Shown: positions 27,296 to 34,942 of the stretch, piece after piece | Layout of the letters: each line of letters starts with the position of its first letter | How positions within the stretch are numbered: the first letter of the stretch is position 1 | Origin: Microbacterium suaedae | GTDB taxonomy: Bacteria > Actinomycetota > Actinomycetes > Actinomycetales > Microbacteriaceae | Length of the DNA: 64,000 bases | NCBI RefSeq assembly: GCF_003254645.1 | Contig: NZ_PNFD01000001.1 | Span: 1,302,001 to 1,366,000, forward strand | Direction: 5' to 3' | Program-made: the position numbers and the translations under genes | Notes under the pieces: model-generated | The model's input: only the letters and a program-made list of their open reading frames with translations | Told to the model about the DNA's origin: nothing | The model's database searches: none

Positions 27296-28074
27296 CGCGT
27301 GCTCCTCTCGAAGAAGGCCTGCAGCTCCGCCGCGACCTCGGTCGGCTTCTCGGCGGGCGCGAGATGCGCGGCCCCGTCGATCCCGACGAGCGAGGCGCCC
27401 GGAACGGCGTCTGCAATCTCCTCGGCGGCGGCTCGCGGCGTGACCTGATCCTCGACCCCGTACATGACCAGGAACGGCAGGGTCACGGATCCGAGCTGCT
27501 CGCGCACGTCGAATCCGGCGAGCGCCTCACAGCACAGGGCGTAGCCCTCGTCGTCTGCGTCGGACAGCGTGTGCAGCAGGCGCCCGGTGATGTCGGGGCG
27601 CGCGGCGATCGAGCCGGGAGCGAACCAGCGCTCGGCCGACGAACGGACGAGCACCGGCGTGCCCTGCGCCCGCACCTGGGCCGCACGCTCGTGCCAGGCC
27701 TCCGCCCCGTCGGCGAAGGCCGCCGCGGTGCAGATGGCCGCCGCGCCGCGGAGCAGATCGGAATGGCGGATCGCGAGAGCCTGCGTGACAGCGCCGCCGA
27801 GCGAGACGCCGGCCGCGAAGACCGGCTCACCGAAGGATCGCGCAGCCTCGGCGAGCGCGTCGGCGAGATCGTCGATCGTGAACGGAGCCTCCGGAGGGGC
27901 CGAGGCGCCGTGCCCCGGAAGGTCCCACGTGGCGACGCGGAAGGTGCGCGCCAGGATCGGGAGGACGTCCTCCCACAGCACGGCGCTCGCCGTCCCGAGG
28001 GAGGGGCCGAGGAGGAGAACGGGGCCGTCGTCTGAGCCCACAGCTTCGGTGACGGAGAGTTCGGGGATGGTCAC
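27292..28074 (-). CDS. pcaD: 3-oxoadipate enol-lactonase
   Basis: Alpha/beta hydrolase of 260 residues that opens 3-oxoadipate enol-lactone. TWDLPGHGASAPPEAPF, the nucleophile elbow GVSLGGAV (Ser), YGVEDQVTP (Asp) and GAAHLAPAEKP (His) give a complete catalytic triad. The start is a GTG at 28074 with a GAAGGAG ribosome binding site. Between pcaB and pcaC in the operon. Confidence 0.93.
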   Translation of the reverse strand: MTIPELSVTEAVGSDDGPVLLLGPSLGTASAVLWEDVLPILARTFRVATWDLPGHGASAPPEAPFTIDDLADALAEAARSFGEPVFAAGVSLGGAVTQALAIRHSDLLRGAAAICTAAAFADGAEAWHERAAQVRAQGTPVLVRSSAERWFAPGSIAARPDITGRLLHTLSDADDEGYALCCEALAGFDVREQLGSVTLPFLVMYGVEDQVTPRAAAEEIADAVPGASLVGIDGAAHLAPAEKPTEVAAELQAFFERSTR

Positions 28075-28104
28075 GGTGCTCCTTCGAGTCGTGCGTGTCG
28101 GGGA

Positions 28105-29436
28105 TCAGGCGGTGTCGGTGAAGAGTCCGGCCAGACCGACGTACTGGGCAGGATCCAGCAGCTCCGGATCCACGAGATCCCGGATATCCGCTCCCGCAGC
28201 GACCTGGGCGACGACCTCGGCGGCACGATCCTTGCCGAGCGCGACACCGAGCCGCTCGGAGACGATGAGGCCGCCGGTCGCGGCGAGGTTGCGGGCCACG
28301 GCGTCGCGGTCCACGCGGAGGCCCTCAGCGAGGTCGGCGGCATGGGCCGTCGCGCCGAGTGCGAGCCGCAGCAGCTCTCGCAGCGTGGACCATTCGGCGT
28401 GCCACGCACCATCGGGACGCTCGTCGGATGCCGCGGCCGAGGCGAGGTGCAGGGTCGCGGCGAGCTGCGGCGCGCGCAGGGCCGCCGAGCGCAGGAGCAC
28501 GCTGCGCGCGGGGTTCTGCTTCTGCGGCATGGCGCTGGATCCACCGCCGGTCGGCTCAGCGAGCTCGCCGATCTCCGTACGGGAGGCGGTTGCGACGTCG
28601 GCCGCGAGCTTTCCGAGTGCGTCGGTCGCCTGGGTGAGGGCATCACCGAGCTCGGTGACCGGCCAGCGCTGCGTGTGCCAGGGCGCTTCGAGGTGCCGAA
28701 GGCCGACCGCATCGGCATACGCCCGGCGGACTCCCTGCACAACGACGCCAATTCTTGCGTCTGCGGTGCCCGAACCCGGCGTGTCGGCCGGTTCGACCGA
28801 ATTCTGGCGTCGTTGTGCATCGGGGGATGCCCGCACCGTCTCAGCGAGCGCCGCCATGGTTCCGGCGGCTCCGCCGAGCTGGGCGGGGAGTTCGAGGTGG
28901 TCGATCCGGACCAGAGCGCGATCGATGGCGCGCCGCCAATTCGCGGCCCGCAGCCCGATCGTCGTCGGCACGGCGTGCTGCGTGAGGGTGCGGCCGGCCG
29001 CGACGAGGTCGCGATGCTCCGCCGCGAAGGCCCCGAGGGCGGCCGAGACGCGCGCCAGATCGGCGCGGATCCGTCCCACCGCCTCGCGGGCGACGATCAT
29101 GAGCGACGTGTCGAGGATGTCCTGGCTCGTGGCGCCGCGATGGATCCACGGCCGCACCTCGTCGGGGGCGGCGGCCCGCAGCAGCGCCACGAGCGGGATC
29201 ACCGGGTTGCCGCCTGCCACCGCGTCGCGCGCGAGGGCCGGAACATCGAGATCGATCGCGCGCAGCGGGGATCCCGAGACTCCCGCGGGCGCGACCCCCT
29301 CGGCCGCGAGCGCGTCGACGAGGCCGGCCTCGGCCGCGACGAGCGCGGCAAGGATGGCGGCGTCCGACACGGCCTCATCTCGCCCCACGGAGACGGGGGA
29401 GATGAGGCCGAGATCGAACGACTCGTCAGTAGGCAA
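28105..29436 (-). CDS. pcaB: 3-carboxy-cis,cis-muconate cycloisomerase with an in-frame palindrome insert
   Basis: Fumarase/argininosuccinase-fold enzyme closing 3-carboxymuconate to 4-carboxymuconolactone. The 443-residue protein has WIHRGATSQDILDTSLM, LPAQLGGAAGTMAALAE and the superfamily signature GGGSSAMPQKQNPARS. Between GTMAALAE and EAPWHTQRW it carries roughly 28 extra residues (QRRQNSVEPADTPGSGTADA and on) that coincide with an 84-nt palindrome at 28736-28819. The insert is a multiple of three, so the frame is kept, and probably forms a surface loop. The start is a TTG overlapping pcaG by 11 nt. Confidence 0.9.
   Translation of the reverse strand: MPTDESFDLGLISPVSVGRDEAVSDAAILAALVAAEAGLVDALAAEGVAPAGVSGSPLRAIDLDVPALARDAVAGGNPVIPLVALLRAAAPDEVRPWIHRGATSQDILDTSLMIVAREAVGRIRADLARVSAALGAFAAEHRDLVAAGRTLTQHAVPTTIGLRAANWRRAIDRALVRIDHLELPAQLGGAAGTMAALAETVRASPDAQRRQNSVEPADTPGSGTADARIGVVVQGVRRAYADAVGLRHLEAPWHTQRWPVTELGDALTQATDALGKLAADVATASRTEIGELAEPTGGGSSAMPQKQNPARSVLLRSAALRAPQLAATLHLASAAASDERPDGAWHAEWSTLRELLRLALGATAHAADLAEGLRVDRDAVARNLAATGGLIVSERLGVALGKDRAAEVVAQVAAGADIRDLVDPELLDPAQYVGLAGLFTDTA
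28736..28819. repeat. 84-nt palindromic element inside pcaB
   Basis: Perfect 15-bp ends, TGCACAACGACGCCA at 28736-28750 and its complement at 28805-28819, enclose a second stem built on CGAACC/GGTTCG near the centre (about 28771-28796). Length is 84 nt, that is 28 codons, with no stop in the pcaB frame. It resembles the idea of protein-coding palindromic inserts such as Rickettsia RPEs, but the sequence is different. Confidence 0.8.
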
Positions 29437-29983
29437 GGAAGACGGTCTCCTTCTCCCCCTGCAGCCGGAAGGTGTGCTCGAGGTATCCCGCCTGCGTCCG
29501 GGTCGCGACGAGCGTCGCGCGCTCGTCGCCCGACAGCGAGTCGAGGAGCGAGTCGGTCTGGCCGTCGGCGATCGCCTCCGGCAGATAGACGCGCGTGTGC
29601 AGCTTGTTCGGCAGGCCGCGGGCGTAGACGATGGCGGCGAAGAACGGGGGCTTGCCGTCTTCGGTCGCGCCCGGGTTGCGGGTCCAGAACTCGTAGTGAC
29701 CCTCGTCGTTCGTGAACGTGCGGCCGAAGCCGGTGAACGAGTGCCCGTCGCGCTTCAGCGTGCCGCGGTCGCGGGGAACGGATCCGTCGCTGTCGGCGCC
29801 GAAGATCTCGATGATCGCATCGGGGATCGGGTGGCCGTTGCCGTCGAGCACCTGGCCGCCGAGCACGATCGCGCCGGGGCTGTGCGGGAAGGCGACCTCG
29901 TTCATGCGGTCGAACTCGACGCCGAACTTGAAGAACGGCCCGACGGTCTGGCCGGCGGTGGGCTCCAGGATCTTTTCGTCCAT
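29426..29983 (-). CDS. pcaG: Protocatechuate 3,4-dioxygenase alpha subunit
   Basis: Non-iron subunit of the intradiol dioxygenase. The 185-residue protein has TAGQTVGPFFKFGVEF at the start (the usual TPSQTVGPY-like motif), GQVLDGNGHPIPDAIIEI, TFTNDEGHYEFWTRNPG and LPNKLHTRVYLPE. ATG at 29983 overlaps the pcaH stop. The longer frame to 30268 only reads through pcaH. Confidence 0.95.
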   Translation of the reverse strand: MDEKILEPTAGQTVGPFFKFGVEFDRMNEVAFPHSPGAIVLGGQVLDGNGHPIPDAIIEIFGADSDGSVPRDRGTLKRDGHSFTGFGRTFTNDEGHYEFWTRNPGATEDGKPPFFAAIVYARGLPNKLHTRVYLPEAIADGQTDSLLDSLSGDERATLVATRTQAGYLEHTFRLQGEKETVFLAY

Positions 29984-30801
29984 CAGTGGTCCCCCTCCTC
30001 GGGCTCGGTCCAGGTGGCATCGGGGCCGTCGACGACGATGTCCCAGCGGTAGCCCATCGAGAACTCGGGCACCGTCAGGTCGTGATCGTACGCCGCGATG
30101 AGGCGGTCGCGGTCCTTCTGATCCCGGATCGTGTTGTAGATCGGGTCGAGGGGGAACAGCGGATCCCCGGGGAAGTACGTCTGCGTGACGATGCGCTGCG
30201 TGAACGCGGAGCCGAAGATCGAGAAGTGGATGTGCGCGGGGCGCCACGCGTTGACGTGGTTCTTCCACGGGTATGCGCCCGGCTTGATCGTCGTGAACTT
30301 GTAGAAGCCGTTGTCGTCGGTGATGACGCGGCCGGCTCCCGTGAAGTTCGGATCGAGCGGCGCGGGGTGCTGGTCACGCTGGTGGATGTAGCGCCCGGCG
30401 GCGTTGGCCTGCCACAGCTCGACGAGCTGATTGGCGACCGGGCGCCCCCAGCTGTCCTTCACATAGCCCTCGATGGTCATGCGCTCGCCCTGCGGCTCGC
30501 CCGTGTGCTGGAGAGTGAGGTCGCTCTCGATCGCCGCGACATCGCGCTGTCCGAACGCGGGGCTGAACAGCTCGATCGTCTCGGGATCGACGAGCTTGGG
30601 GTTCTTTGTTGGGTGGCGCAGGATGCTCGAGCGGTACGGAGGGAAGTCCGTCATCGTCTTCGGCAGATCCTCGCCGTTCGCGACGCGCTCGGCGTACTGC
30701 GCGTGGAGGTCGTTGATCTCCTGCGTCATCTCGGCCTGCGTGATCTGGTCAGGCGCGGCGAGCAGGGATTCGGGCGCGGCGGCTCCCGGGGTGTCGGTCA
30801 T
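29983..30801 (-). CDS. pcaH: Protocatechuate 3,4-dioxygenase beta subunit
   Basis: Fe(III)-binding subunit that cleaves protocatechuate between its hydroxyls to 3-carboxy-cis,cis-muconate. The 272-residue protein contains LVELWQANAAGRYIHQRDQH, AYPWKNHVNAWRPAHIHFS and QRIVTQTYFPGDPLF; the Tyr of YPW and the two His of HIHF-type motif are iron ligands, with another Tyr in GRYIH. First structural gene of pcaHGBDC, 75 nt after the IclR gene on the same strand. Confidence 0.97.
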   Translation of the reverse strand: MTDTPGAAAPESLLAAPDQITQAEMTQEINDLHAQYAERVANGEDLPKTMTDFPPYRSSILRHPTKNPKLVDPETIELFSPAFGQRDVAAIESDLTLQHTGEPQGERMTIEGYVKDSWGRPVANQLVELWQANAAGRYIHQRDQHPAPLDPNFTGAGRVITDDNGFYKFTTIKPGAYPWKNHVNAWRPAHIHFSIFGSAFTQRIVTQTYFPGDPLFPLDPIYNTIRDQKDRDRLIAAYDHDLTVPEFSMGYRWDIVVDGPDATWTEPEEGDH

Positions 30802-30876
30802 ATGCGTCTCCTTCGACAGCGACGTGTCGTCTCCAGCGTGACGGTTCGATGCCTGCCGACGCGATCGGGATCCCGC

Positions 30877-31644
30877 TCAGTGGGAGTCCGTCAGATCCTT
30901 GGTGAGGTCGCGCGCCGCCTGCCGCACGAGAGCCGCGAGGCGCCGCTCGTCCGCGCGCTCCATGTGCACGACGACGCCGATCGCCGCGAGCGGGAGCCCC
31001 GCGACGGATCCGAGGGCCGCGCCGATCGACACATTGCCGAGCGTCATCTCCTCCCGGGCCCGGGCATAGCCGCGGGCACGGGACGCCTGCAGATCGACCA
31101 CCAGCTCATCGGGATCCGTGATCGTGTGCACCGTCTCGCGCTCGAGAGGCTCGGCGCAGTACGCGCGGATCCAGTCGTCGCTCTGCGCCGCCAGCAGCGC
31201 CTTCCCGACGCCGACGGCGTGCGGGAGGTGGCGCCCACCCATGCGGCTGAGCAGCGGGATGGATCCGTGCCCCGTCACCTTGCCGATGTACAGGGCGGAT
31301 GCGCGCGCGGGCTCATCCCCATCGAGGACGGCGAGGTGCACGTTCTCGCCCGTCGCCTCGTAGAGCCGCATCATGTGCGGAAGCGCCGTCTCGCGCAGGC
31401 GGAGCGCGAGGGGCGACAGCTCGCCGAGCTCCCACAGCCGCGATCCGACGACGTACCGCCGCCCGGGCGCCCGGGCGATCATCCCGAGCTCCACCATCTG
31501 CGAGAGGATCCGGTGCAGCGTCGACGACGACAGCCCCGTCCGCGCGGCGAGTTCGGCGGCCGAGAGCGACGCGTCGTCCTCGGAGAAGCACGAGAGGATG
31601 CGCATTGCGCGCTCGAGCATCCCCTCGCCGGGCTCCGGATCCAT
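30877..31644 (-). CDS. IclR-family regulator, likely of the pca operon
   Basis: A 255-residue protein with an N-terminal winged helix (AMRILSCFSEDDASLSAAEL, TGLSSSTLHRILSQM) and a C-terminal IclR ligand domain (PHAVGVGKALLAA, ARGYARAREEMTLGNVSIGA). IclR proteins such as PcaR and PcaU control protocatechuate genes, and this gene directly precedes pcaHGBDC. Whether it activates or represses cannot be told. The 75-nt gap to pcaH could hold the operator; no clear motif was identified. Confidence 0.85.
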   Translation of the reverse strand: MDPEPGEGMLERAMRILSCFSEDDASLSAAELAARTGLSSSTLHRILSQMVELGMIARAPGRRYVVGSRLWELGELSPLALRLRETALPHMMRLYEATGENVHLAVLDGDEPARASALYIGKVTGHGSIPLLSRMGGRHLPHAVGVGKALLAAQSDDWIRAYCAEPLERETVHTITDPDELVVDLQASRARGYARAREEMTLGNVSIGAALGSVAGLPLAAIGVVVHMERADERRLAALVRQAARDLTKDLTDSH

Positions 31645-31783
31645 GCGAGCGAGCCTATCTCCCGGTGGGTGGGAGGCTCACGGTGAGCGGGAGGGGTCGA
31701 GCGCTGATCAGAACCAGTTCGCGTGTCAGTGGTCCGACCTACCGTGCACCCATGCTCATGGGTAAGACTCCGATTCCACCCGC

Positions 31784-31811
31784 AATGTACGGCGAATCAC
31801 CGTACAATTGC
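31784..31811 (+). promoter_or_regulatory. Operator/promoter of the tacAT-like module
   Basis: TGTACGG and CCGTACA arms (31786-31792, 31800-31806) flank seven bases. The right arm overlaps TACAAT (31803-31808), a good -10 hexamer, so a bound repressor would block it. With that -10, transcription starts at about the ATG at 31815, meaning leaderless translation of the antitoxin. A second palindrome, CCCATGCTCATGGG, lies at 31749-31762. Confidence 0.6.
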
Positions 31812-31814
31812 CTC

Positions 31815-32087
31815 ATGCCCACACCGAAGACCGAACGCCTCGACCTGCGCCTCACCGCTGAACAGAAGGACACGATCGTCACTGCCGCCGCGATCACCGG
31901 GCGATCCGTGTCGGATTTTTCGACGCAGGTGCTGACCGAGAGGGCGCAGGAGGCCATCCTCCGTGAACGTCAGGTGCGGGTGGACGCCGAGGCTTTCGGT
32001 CGCTTCACCGAGATCCTCGATCGCCCCGCGCGCGTGAACGAGGGCCTCACGGAGCTGCTGTCGCGGAAACCACGGTTCATTGACTGA
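31815..32087 (+). CDS. DUF1778 (TacA-like) ribbon-helix-helix antitoxin
   Basis: A 90-residue protein: an N-terminal ribbon-helix-helix DNA-binding domain (RLDLRLTAEQKDTIVTAAAI, then GRSVSDFSTQVLTERA) and a C-terminal tail that should wrap around the toxin (FTEILDRPARVNEGLTELL). It overlaps the GNAT toxin gene by 8 nt. Typical behaviour is toxin neutralisation and autorepression at a palindrome such as the one at 31784-31811. Confidence 0.92.
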   Translation: MPTPKTERLDLRLTAEQKDTIVTAAAITGRSVSDFSTQVLTERAQEAILRERQVRVDAEAFGRFTEILDRPARVNEGLTELLSRKPRFID

Positions 32088-32586
32088 GTTCCGCACGCCG
32101 CGCCCCCTTCGTTCATCCGACGCGACGTCGACGTTCTCCTCCGGAGAGGAGTCGCTCGACCGGTGGCTCCGCGGATACGCGAAGGCGAACCAGCGCAGTG
32201 GCGCGTCCCGCACGATGGTCACCACGACTGACGATGGCACCGTCGCGGGATACTACTGCCTGTCCGCGAGCGCGCTCGTACGCGATGCCGCCCCGGAGCC
32301 ACTCGCGAAGCGACAGCCCGACCCGATACCCGTCGTGCTGCTCGGGCGCCTCGCAGTCGACCGCCGTTTCCACGGCATCGGCCTCGGCGCCGACCTCCTG
32401 CAGCACGCCGCCACCAAGGCGATCGAAGCAGCCGACACGATCGGAATGCGCGCGATCCTCATCAAGGCGCTCACCGAAGACGTCGTCCCGTTCTACGAGC
32501 GATTTGGGTTCACACGCTTCCCCGGGGCCGACCTGACCCTCTACCTGCTGCTCAGCGACGCTCGCGCCACGATCGCGGCACTCTGA
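32080..32586 (+). CDS. TacT-like GNAT toxin
   Basis: A 168-residue acetyltransferase of the type that acetylates the amino acid on charged tRNAs and blocks translation. Visible are FSSGEESLDRWLRGYAKANQ, TVAGYYCLSASAL, the acetyl-CoA loop LLGRLAVDRRFHGIGLGADL and VPFYERFGFTRFPG with the conserved Tyr. Start is TTG at 32080 within the antitoxin gene. The target tRNA is unknown. The pair sits between two aromatic catabolism units. Confidence 0.9.
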   Translation: MTEFRTPRPLRSSDATSTFSSGEESLDRWLRGYAKANQRSGASRTMVTTTDDGTVAGYYCLSASALVRDAAPEPLAKRQPDPIPVVLLGRLAVDRRFHGIGLGADLLQHAATKAIEAADTIGMRAILIKALTEDVVPFYERFGFTRFPGADLTLYLLLSDARATIAAL

Positions 32587-32589
32587 TCC

Positions 32590-33027
32590 CTACTCCTCGA
32601 ACGCCAGCTGCTCCAGCACGCGCTGGAGCACGGCGGCGTCGTCGGCGTCGACGTGCGTCGACACGTCGGTGACGACCGTGCGCGCTTCGGCGCAGAGCGA
32701 TCGGCCCTCGGCGGTCGCGGCGACGACCTTCGCGCGGCGGTCGCGCGGATCCGTCTCGCGGACGACGAGGCCACGATCCTCGAGGTCGTCGACGAGGGCG
32801 ACGACTTGACTCGGGTCGAGGCGGAGGAATTCGGCGATCTCGCGCTGCGTCGGCGGCTCATCGTCGAGCGCCAGGCACAGGACGGAGTACGAGCGCACCT
32901 TGAGCCCGAGCGGGGCGAGCGCGCGATTGTCGCGCTGGGCGGCCACGACGCTCGCACGGGTGAGAAGGAAGCTCACGTTCTGCGCGAGCGTGGCCCCTCT
33001 GGTGGCCTCTGGATGCACGGTTGGCAT
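32590..33027 (-). CDS. MarR-family regulator (candidate repressor of the phenylpropanoid operon)
   Basis: A 145-residue winged-helix protein with QREIAEFLRLDPSQVVALVD (recognition helix) and DDLEDRGLVVRETDPRDRRA (wing), standard for MarR. It is divergent from the SDR-amidohydrolase-ACAD-MaoC-ligase operon. In Rhodococcus, a MarR protein (CouR) represses hydroxycinnamate genes and is released by the acyl-CoA intermediate, so an equivalent role is likely. A TTGA-N5-TCAA palindrome overlaps the divergent promoter. Confidence 0.85.
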   Translation of the reverse strand: MPTVHPEATRGATLAQNVSFLLTRASVVAAQRDNRALAPLGLKVRSYSVLCLALDDEPPTQREIAEFLRLDPSQVVALVDDLEDRGLVVRETDPRDRRAKVVAATAEGRSLCAEARTVVTDVSTHVDADDAAVLQRVLEQLAFEE

Positions 33028-33063
33028 GAACCGACTTTAGCAAACCCGTGGATCCAACAACCA

Positions 33064-33092
33064 TTGACTTTTTCAAGCATTCGCGATGTGAT
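33064..33092 (+). promoter_or_regulatory. Promoter with embedded TTGA-N5-TCAA operator
   Basis: TTGACT (33064-33069), a 17-nt spacer and TGTGAT (33087-33092) form a sigma-70 promoter ahead of the SDR gene. The -35 is the left half of TTGACTTTTTCAA (33064-33076), a palindrome with a 5-nt centre. The identical 13-mer occurs at 49460-49472 in the tannase/ABC divergent region. Confidence 0.6.
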
Positions 33093-33131
33093 GGGCTCAG
33101 TCGCACAGATCACCTCGGATCGGAGAGAGCA

Positions 33132-34058
33132 ATGACGCTTCAGGGAACCGTCGCCATCGTCACGGGATCGGGGCAGGGCCTCGGGCTCGCCTACGCCCAG
33201 GAACTCGCCGCGCAGGGCGCGAGCGTCGTCATCAACGACGTCGACCAGGCCGCCGCCGACGCCGCGGTCGCGACGATCGTCGAGGCCGGGGGCACGGCCA
33301 GCGCCGTCGTCGCCCCGGTCGGCCCGACCGAGACGGCGAAAGCCCTCGTCGACCACGCCTACGAAACGTACGGCCGCCTCGACGCACTCGTGACGAACGC
33401 AGGGATCCTGCGCGACCGCACGCTCTGGAAGATGAGCGACGACGACTTCGACGCGGTCATAGGCGTGCACCTGCGCGGCACGTTCACGTGCGTGCGTGAG
33501 GCCGCGACCCGCTGGCGCGAAGACGGCACGGCGGGACACATCGTGTGCATCGGCTCTCCCACGGGCCAGCGCGGCAACTTCGGCCAGACGAACTACGCGG
33601 CCGCGAAGGCCGGAATCGTCGGCATGGTGCGCACATGGGCCCTCGAGCTCAAGAAGGCGGGCATCACGGTTAACGCCGTCATCCCCGTCGCCGCCACGGC
33701 CATGACGAAGACCGTCCCCTTCTTCCAGAAGGCCGTCGAGGCCGACGAGCGCGGCGAACCGATGCCCGACTTCTTCCGCAAGGAACTCGGCTTCGGCACG
33801 GCCGACGACGTCGCCGGCATCGTCGCCTTCCTCGCCTCCGACGCCGCGACGGGCATCACCGGCCAGGTCGTCGGCGCGGGCGGCGACCGCCTGCAGCTGT
33901 GGTCGCACCCCGAGGCCGTCACGACCTCCTACCGCGAGGGCGGCTGGTCGTACAGCGCCCTCGTCGACGGCTTCGCGGAGGCGGCCGGCGATCTCCAGTC
34001 GGTCGGCGAGAAGTTCCCGCAGCTTCCGGACGAGCTCGCCCCGGAGCCGAAGAAGTGA
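33132..34058 (+). CDS. Short-chain dehydrogenase, beta-hydroxyacyl-CoA dehydrogenase type
   Basis: A 308-residue SDR with cofactor motif TGSGQGLGLAYA, NAG (residues near 88) and active-site YxxxK in NYAAAKAG. In beta-oxidative hydroxycinnamate gene sets an SDR oxidises the 3-hydroxy-3-arylpropionyl-CoA; the neighbours here (MaoC hydratase, amidohydrolase, CoA ligase) support that role. ATG at 33132 has a GGAGAGAG ribosome binding site. The product ends 4 nt inside the amidohydrolase gene. Confidence 0.85.
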   Translation: MTLQGTVAIVTGSGQGLGLAYAQELAAQGASVVINDVDQAAADAAVATIVEAGGTASAVVAPVGPTETAKALVDHAYETYGRLDALVTNAGILRDRTLWKMSDDDFDAVIGVHLRGTFTCVREAATRWREDGTAGHIVCIGSPTGQRGNFGQTNYAAAKAGIVGMVRTWALELKKAGITVNAVIPVAATAMTKTVPFFQKAVEADERGEPMPDFFRKELGFGTADDVAGIVAFLASDAATGITGQVVGAGGDRLQLWSHPEAVTTSYREGGWSYSALVDGFAEAAGDLQSVGEKFPQLPDELAPEPKK

Positions 34059-34942
34059 CGGACGCACGCTACGAGACGTCGATCGATCTGGCCTCGCTCG
34101 ACGCGATCGACACGCACGTCCACATCGAGATCGACGCCGAGGGACACTCGTCCCTCCCGGACGACCTCTCGGAGGCGGCGAGCAAGTACTTCCGCACCGA
34201 CGGACCGCGCCCCGATCTCGACAGCATCGCGGCGTACTACCGCGAGCGCCGCATGGCCGCCGTCGTCTTCACCGTCGACTCGTCCACCCACCTCGGCCAG
34301 GCACCGATCTCGAACGACGAGATCATCGACGGCGCGATCCGCCACAGCGATGCGCTGATCCCGTTCGCTTCCGTGGATCCGAACCGTGACGACGCGCTCG
34401 ACGAGATCGGGCGCCTCATCGAGCGCGGCGCGAGGGGCTTCAAGTTCCACCCGACCGTGCAGGGCTTCGACCCCAGCGACGACCGATTCGCCCCGGTGTA
34501 CGCGGCCCTGCAGGATGGCGGGGCCATCGCCCTGTTCCACACGGGCCAGACCGGTATCGGCGCCGGGATGCGCGGCGGGCGCGGGCTGCGGCTCGCCCTG
34601 TCGAACCCGATGCTGCTCGACGGCGTCGCCGCCGACTTCGGCGATCTGCAGATCATCATGGCGCACCCGTCGGTGCCCTGGCAGGATGAGGCGCTCTCGG
34701 TCGCGACCCACAAGCACAACACCTGGATCGATCTCTCGGGCTGGAGCCCGAAGTACTTCCCACCCTCGCTCGTGCGATACGCCAACTCGCTCATCAAGGA
34801 CCGCGTGCTGTTCGGATCCGACTTCCCGCTTCTCACGCCCGATCGCTGGATCCGCGATGCGGAGAAGACGGAGTCGTTCAAGCCCGAAGTGCTGCCGAAC
34901 ATCATGAAGCACAACGCCGCGCGGCTGCTCGGGCTGTCATGA
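34055..34942 (+). CDS. Amidohydrolase-family beta-ketoacyl-CoA hydrolase (predicted)
   Basis: A 295-residue metal-dependent TIM-barrel hydrolase: DTHVHIE (HxH metal site), FKFHPTVQGF, LFHTGQTGIGAG, MAHPSVPW and the terminal GSDFPLL aspartate. Related enzymes beside SDR/MaoC/CoA-ligase genes cleave 4-hydroxyphenyl-beta-ketoacyl-CoA to the benzoate and acetyl-CoA in Rhodococcus (CouO). That reaction is inferred from context. The start is a GTG overlapping the SDR stop; the end overlaps the ACAD start. Confidence 0.8.
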   Translation: MTDARYETSIDLASLDAIDTHVHIEIDAEGHSSLPDDLSEAASKYFRTDGPRPDLDSIAAYYRERRMAAVVFTVDSSTHLGQAPISNDEIIDGAIRHSDALIPFASVDPNRDDALDEIGRLIERGARGFKFHPTVQGFDPSDDRFAPVYAALQDGGAIALFHTGQTGIGAGMRGGRGLRLALSNPMLLDGVAADFGDLQIIMAHPSVPWQDEALSVATHKHNTWIDLSGWSPKYFPPSLVRYANSLIKDRVLFGSDFPLLTPDRWIRDAEKTESFKPEVLPNIMKHNAARLLGLS

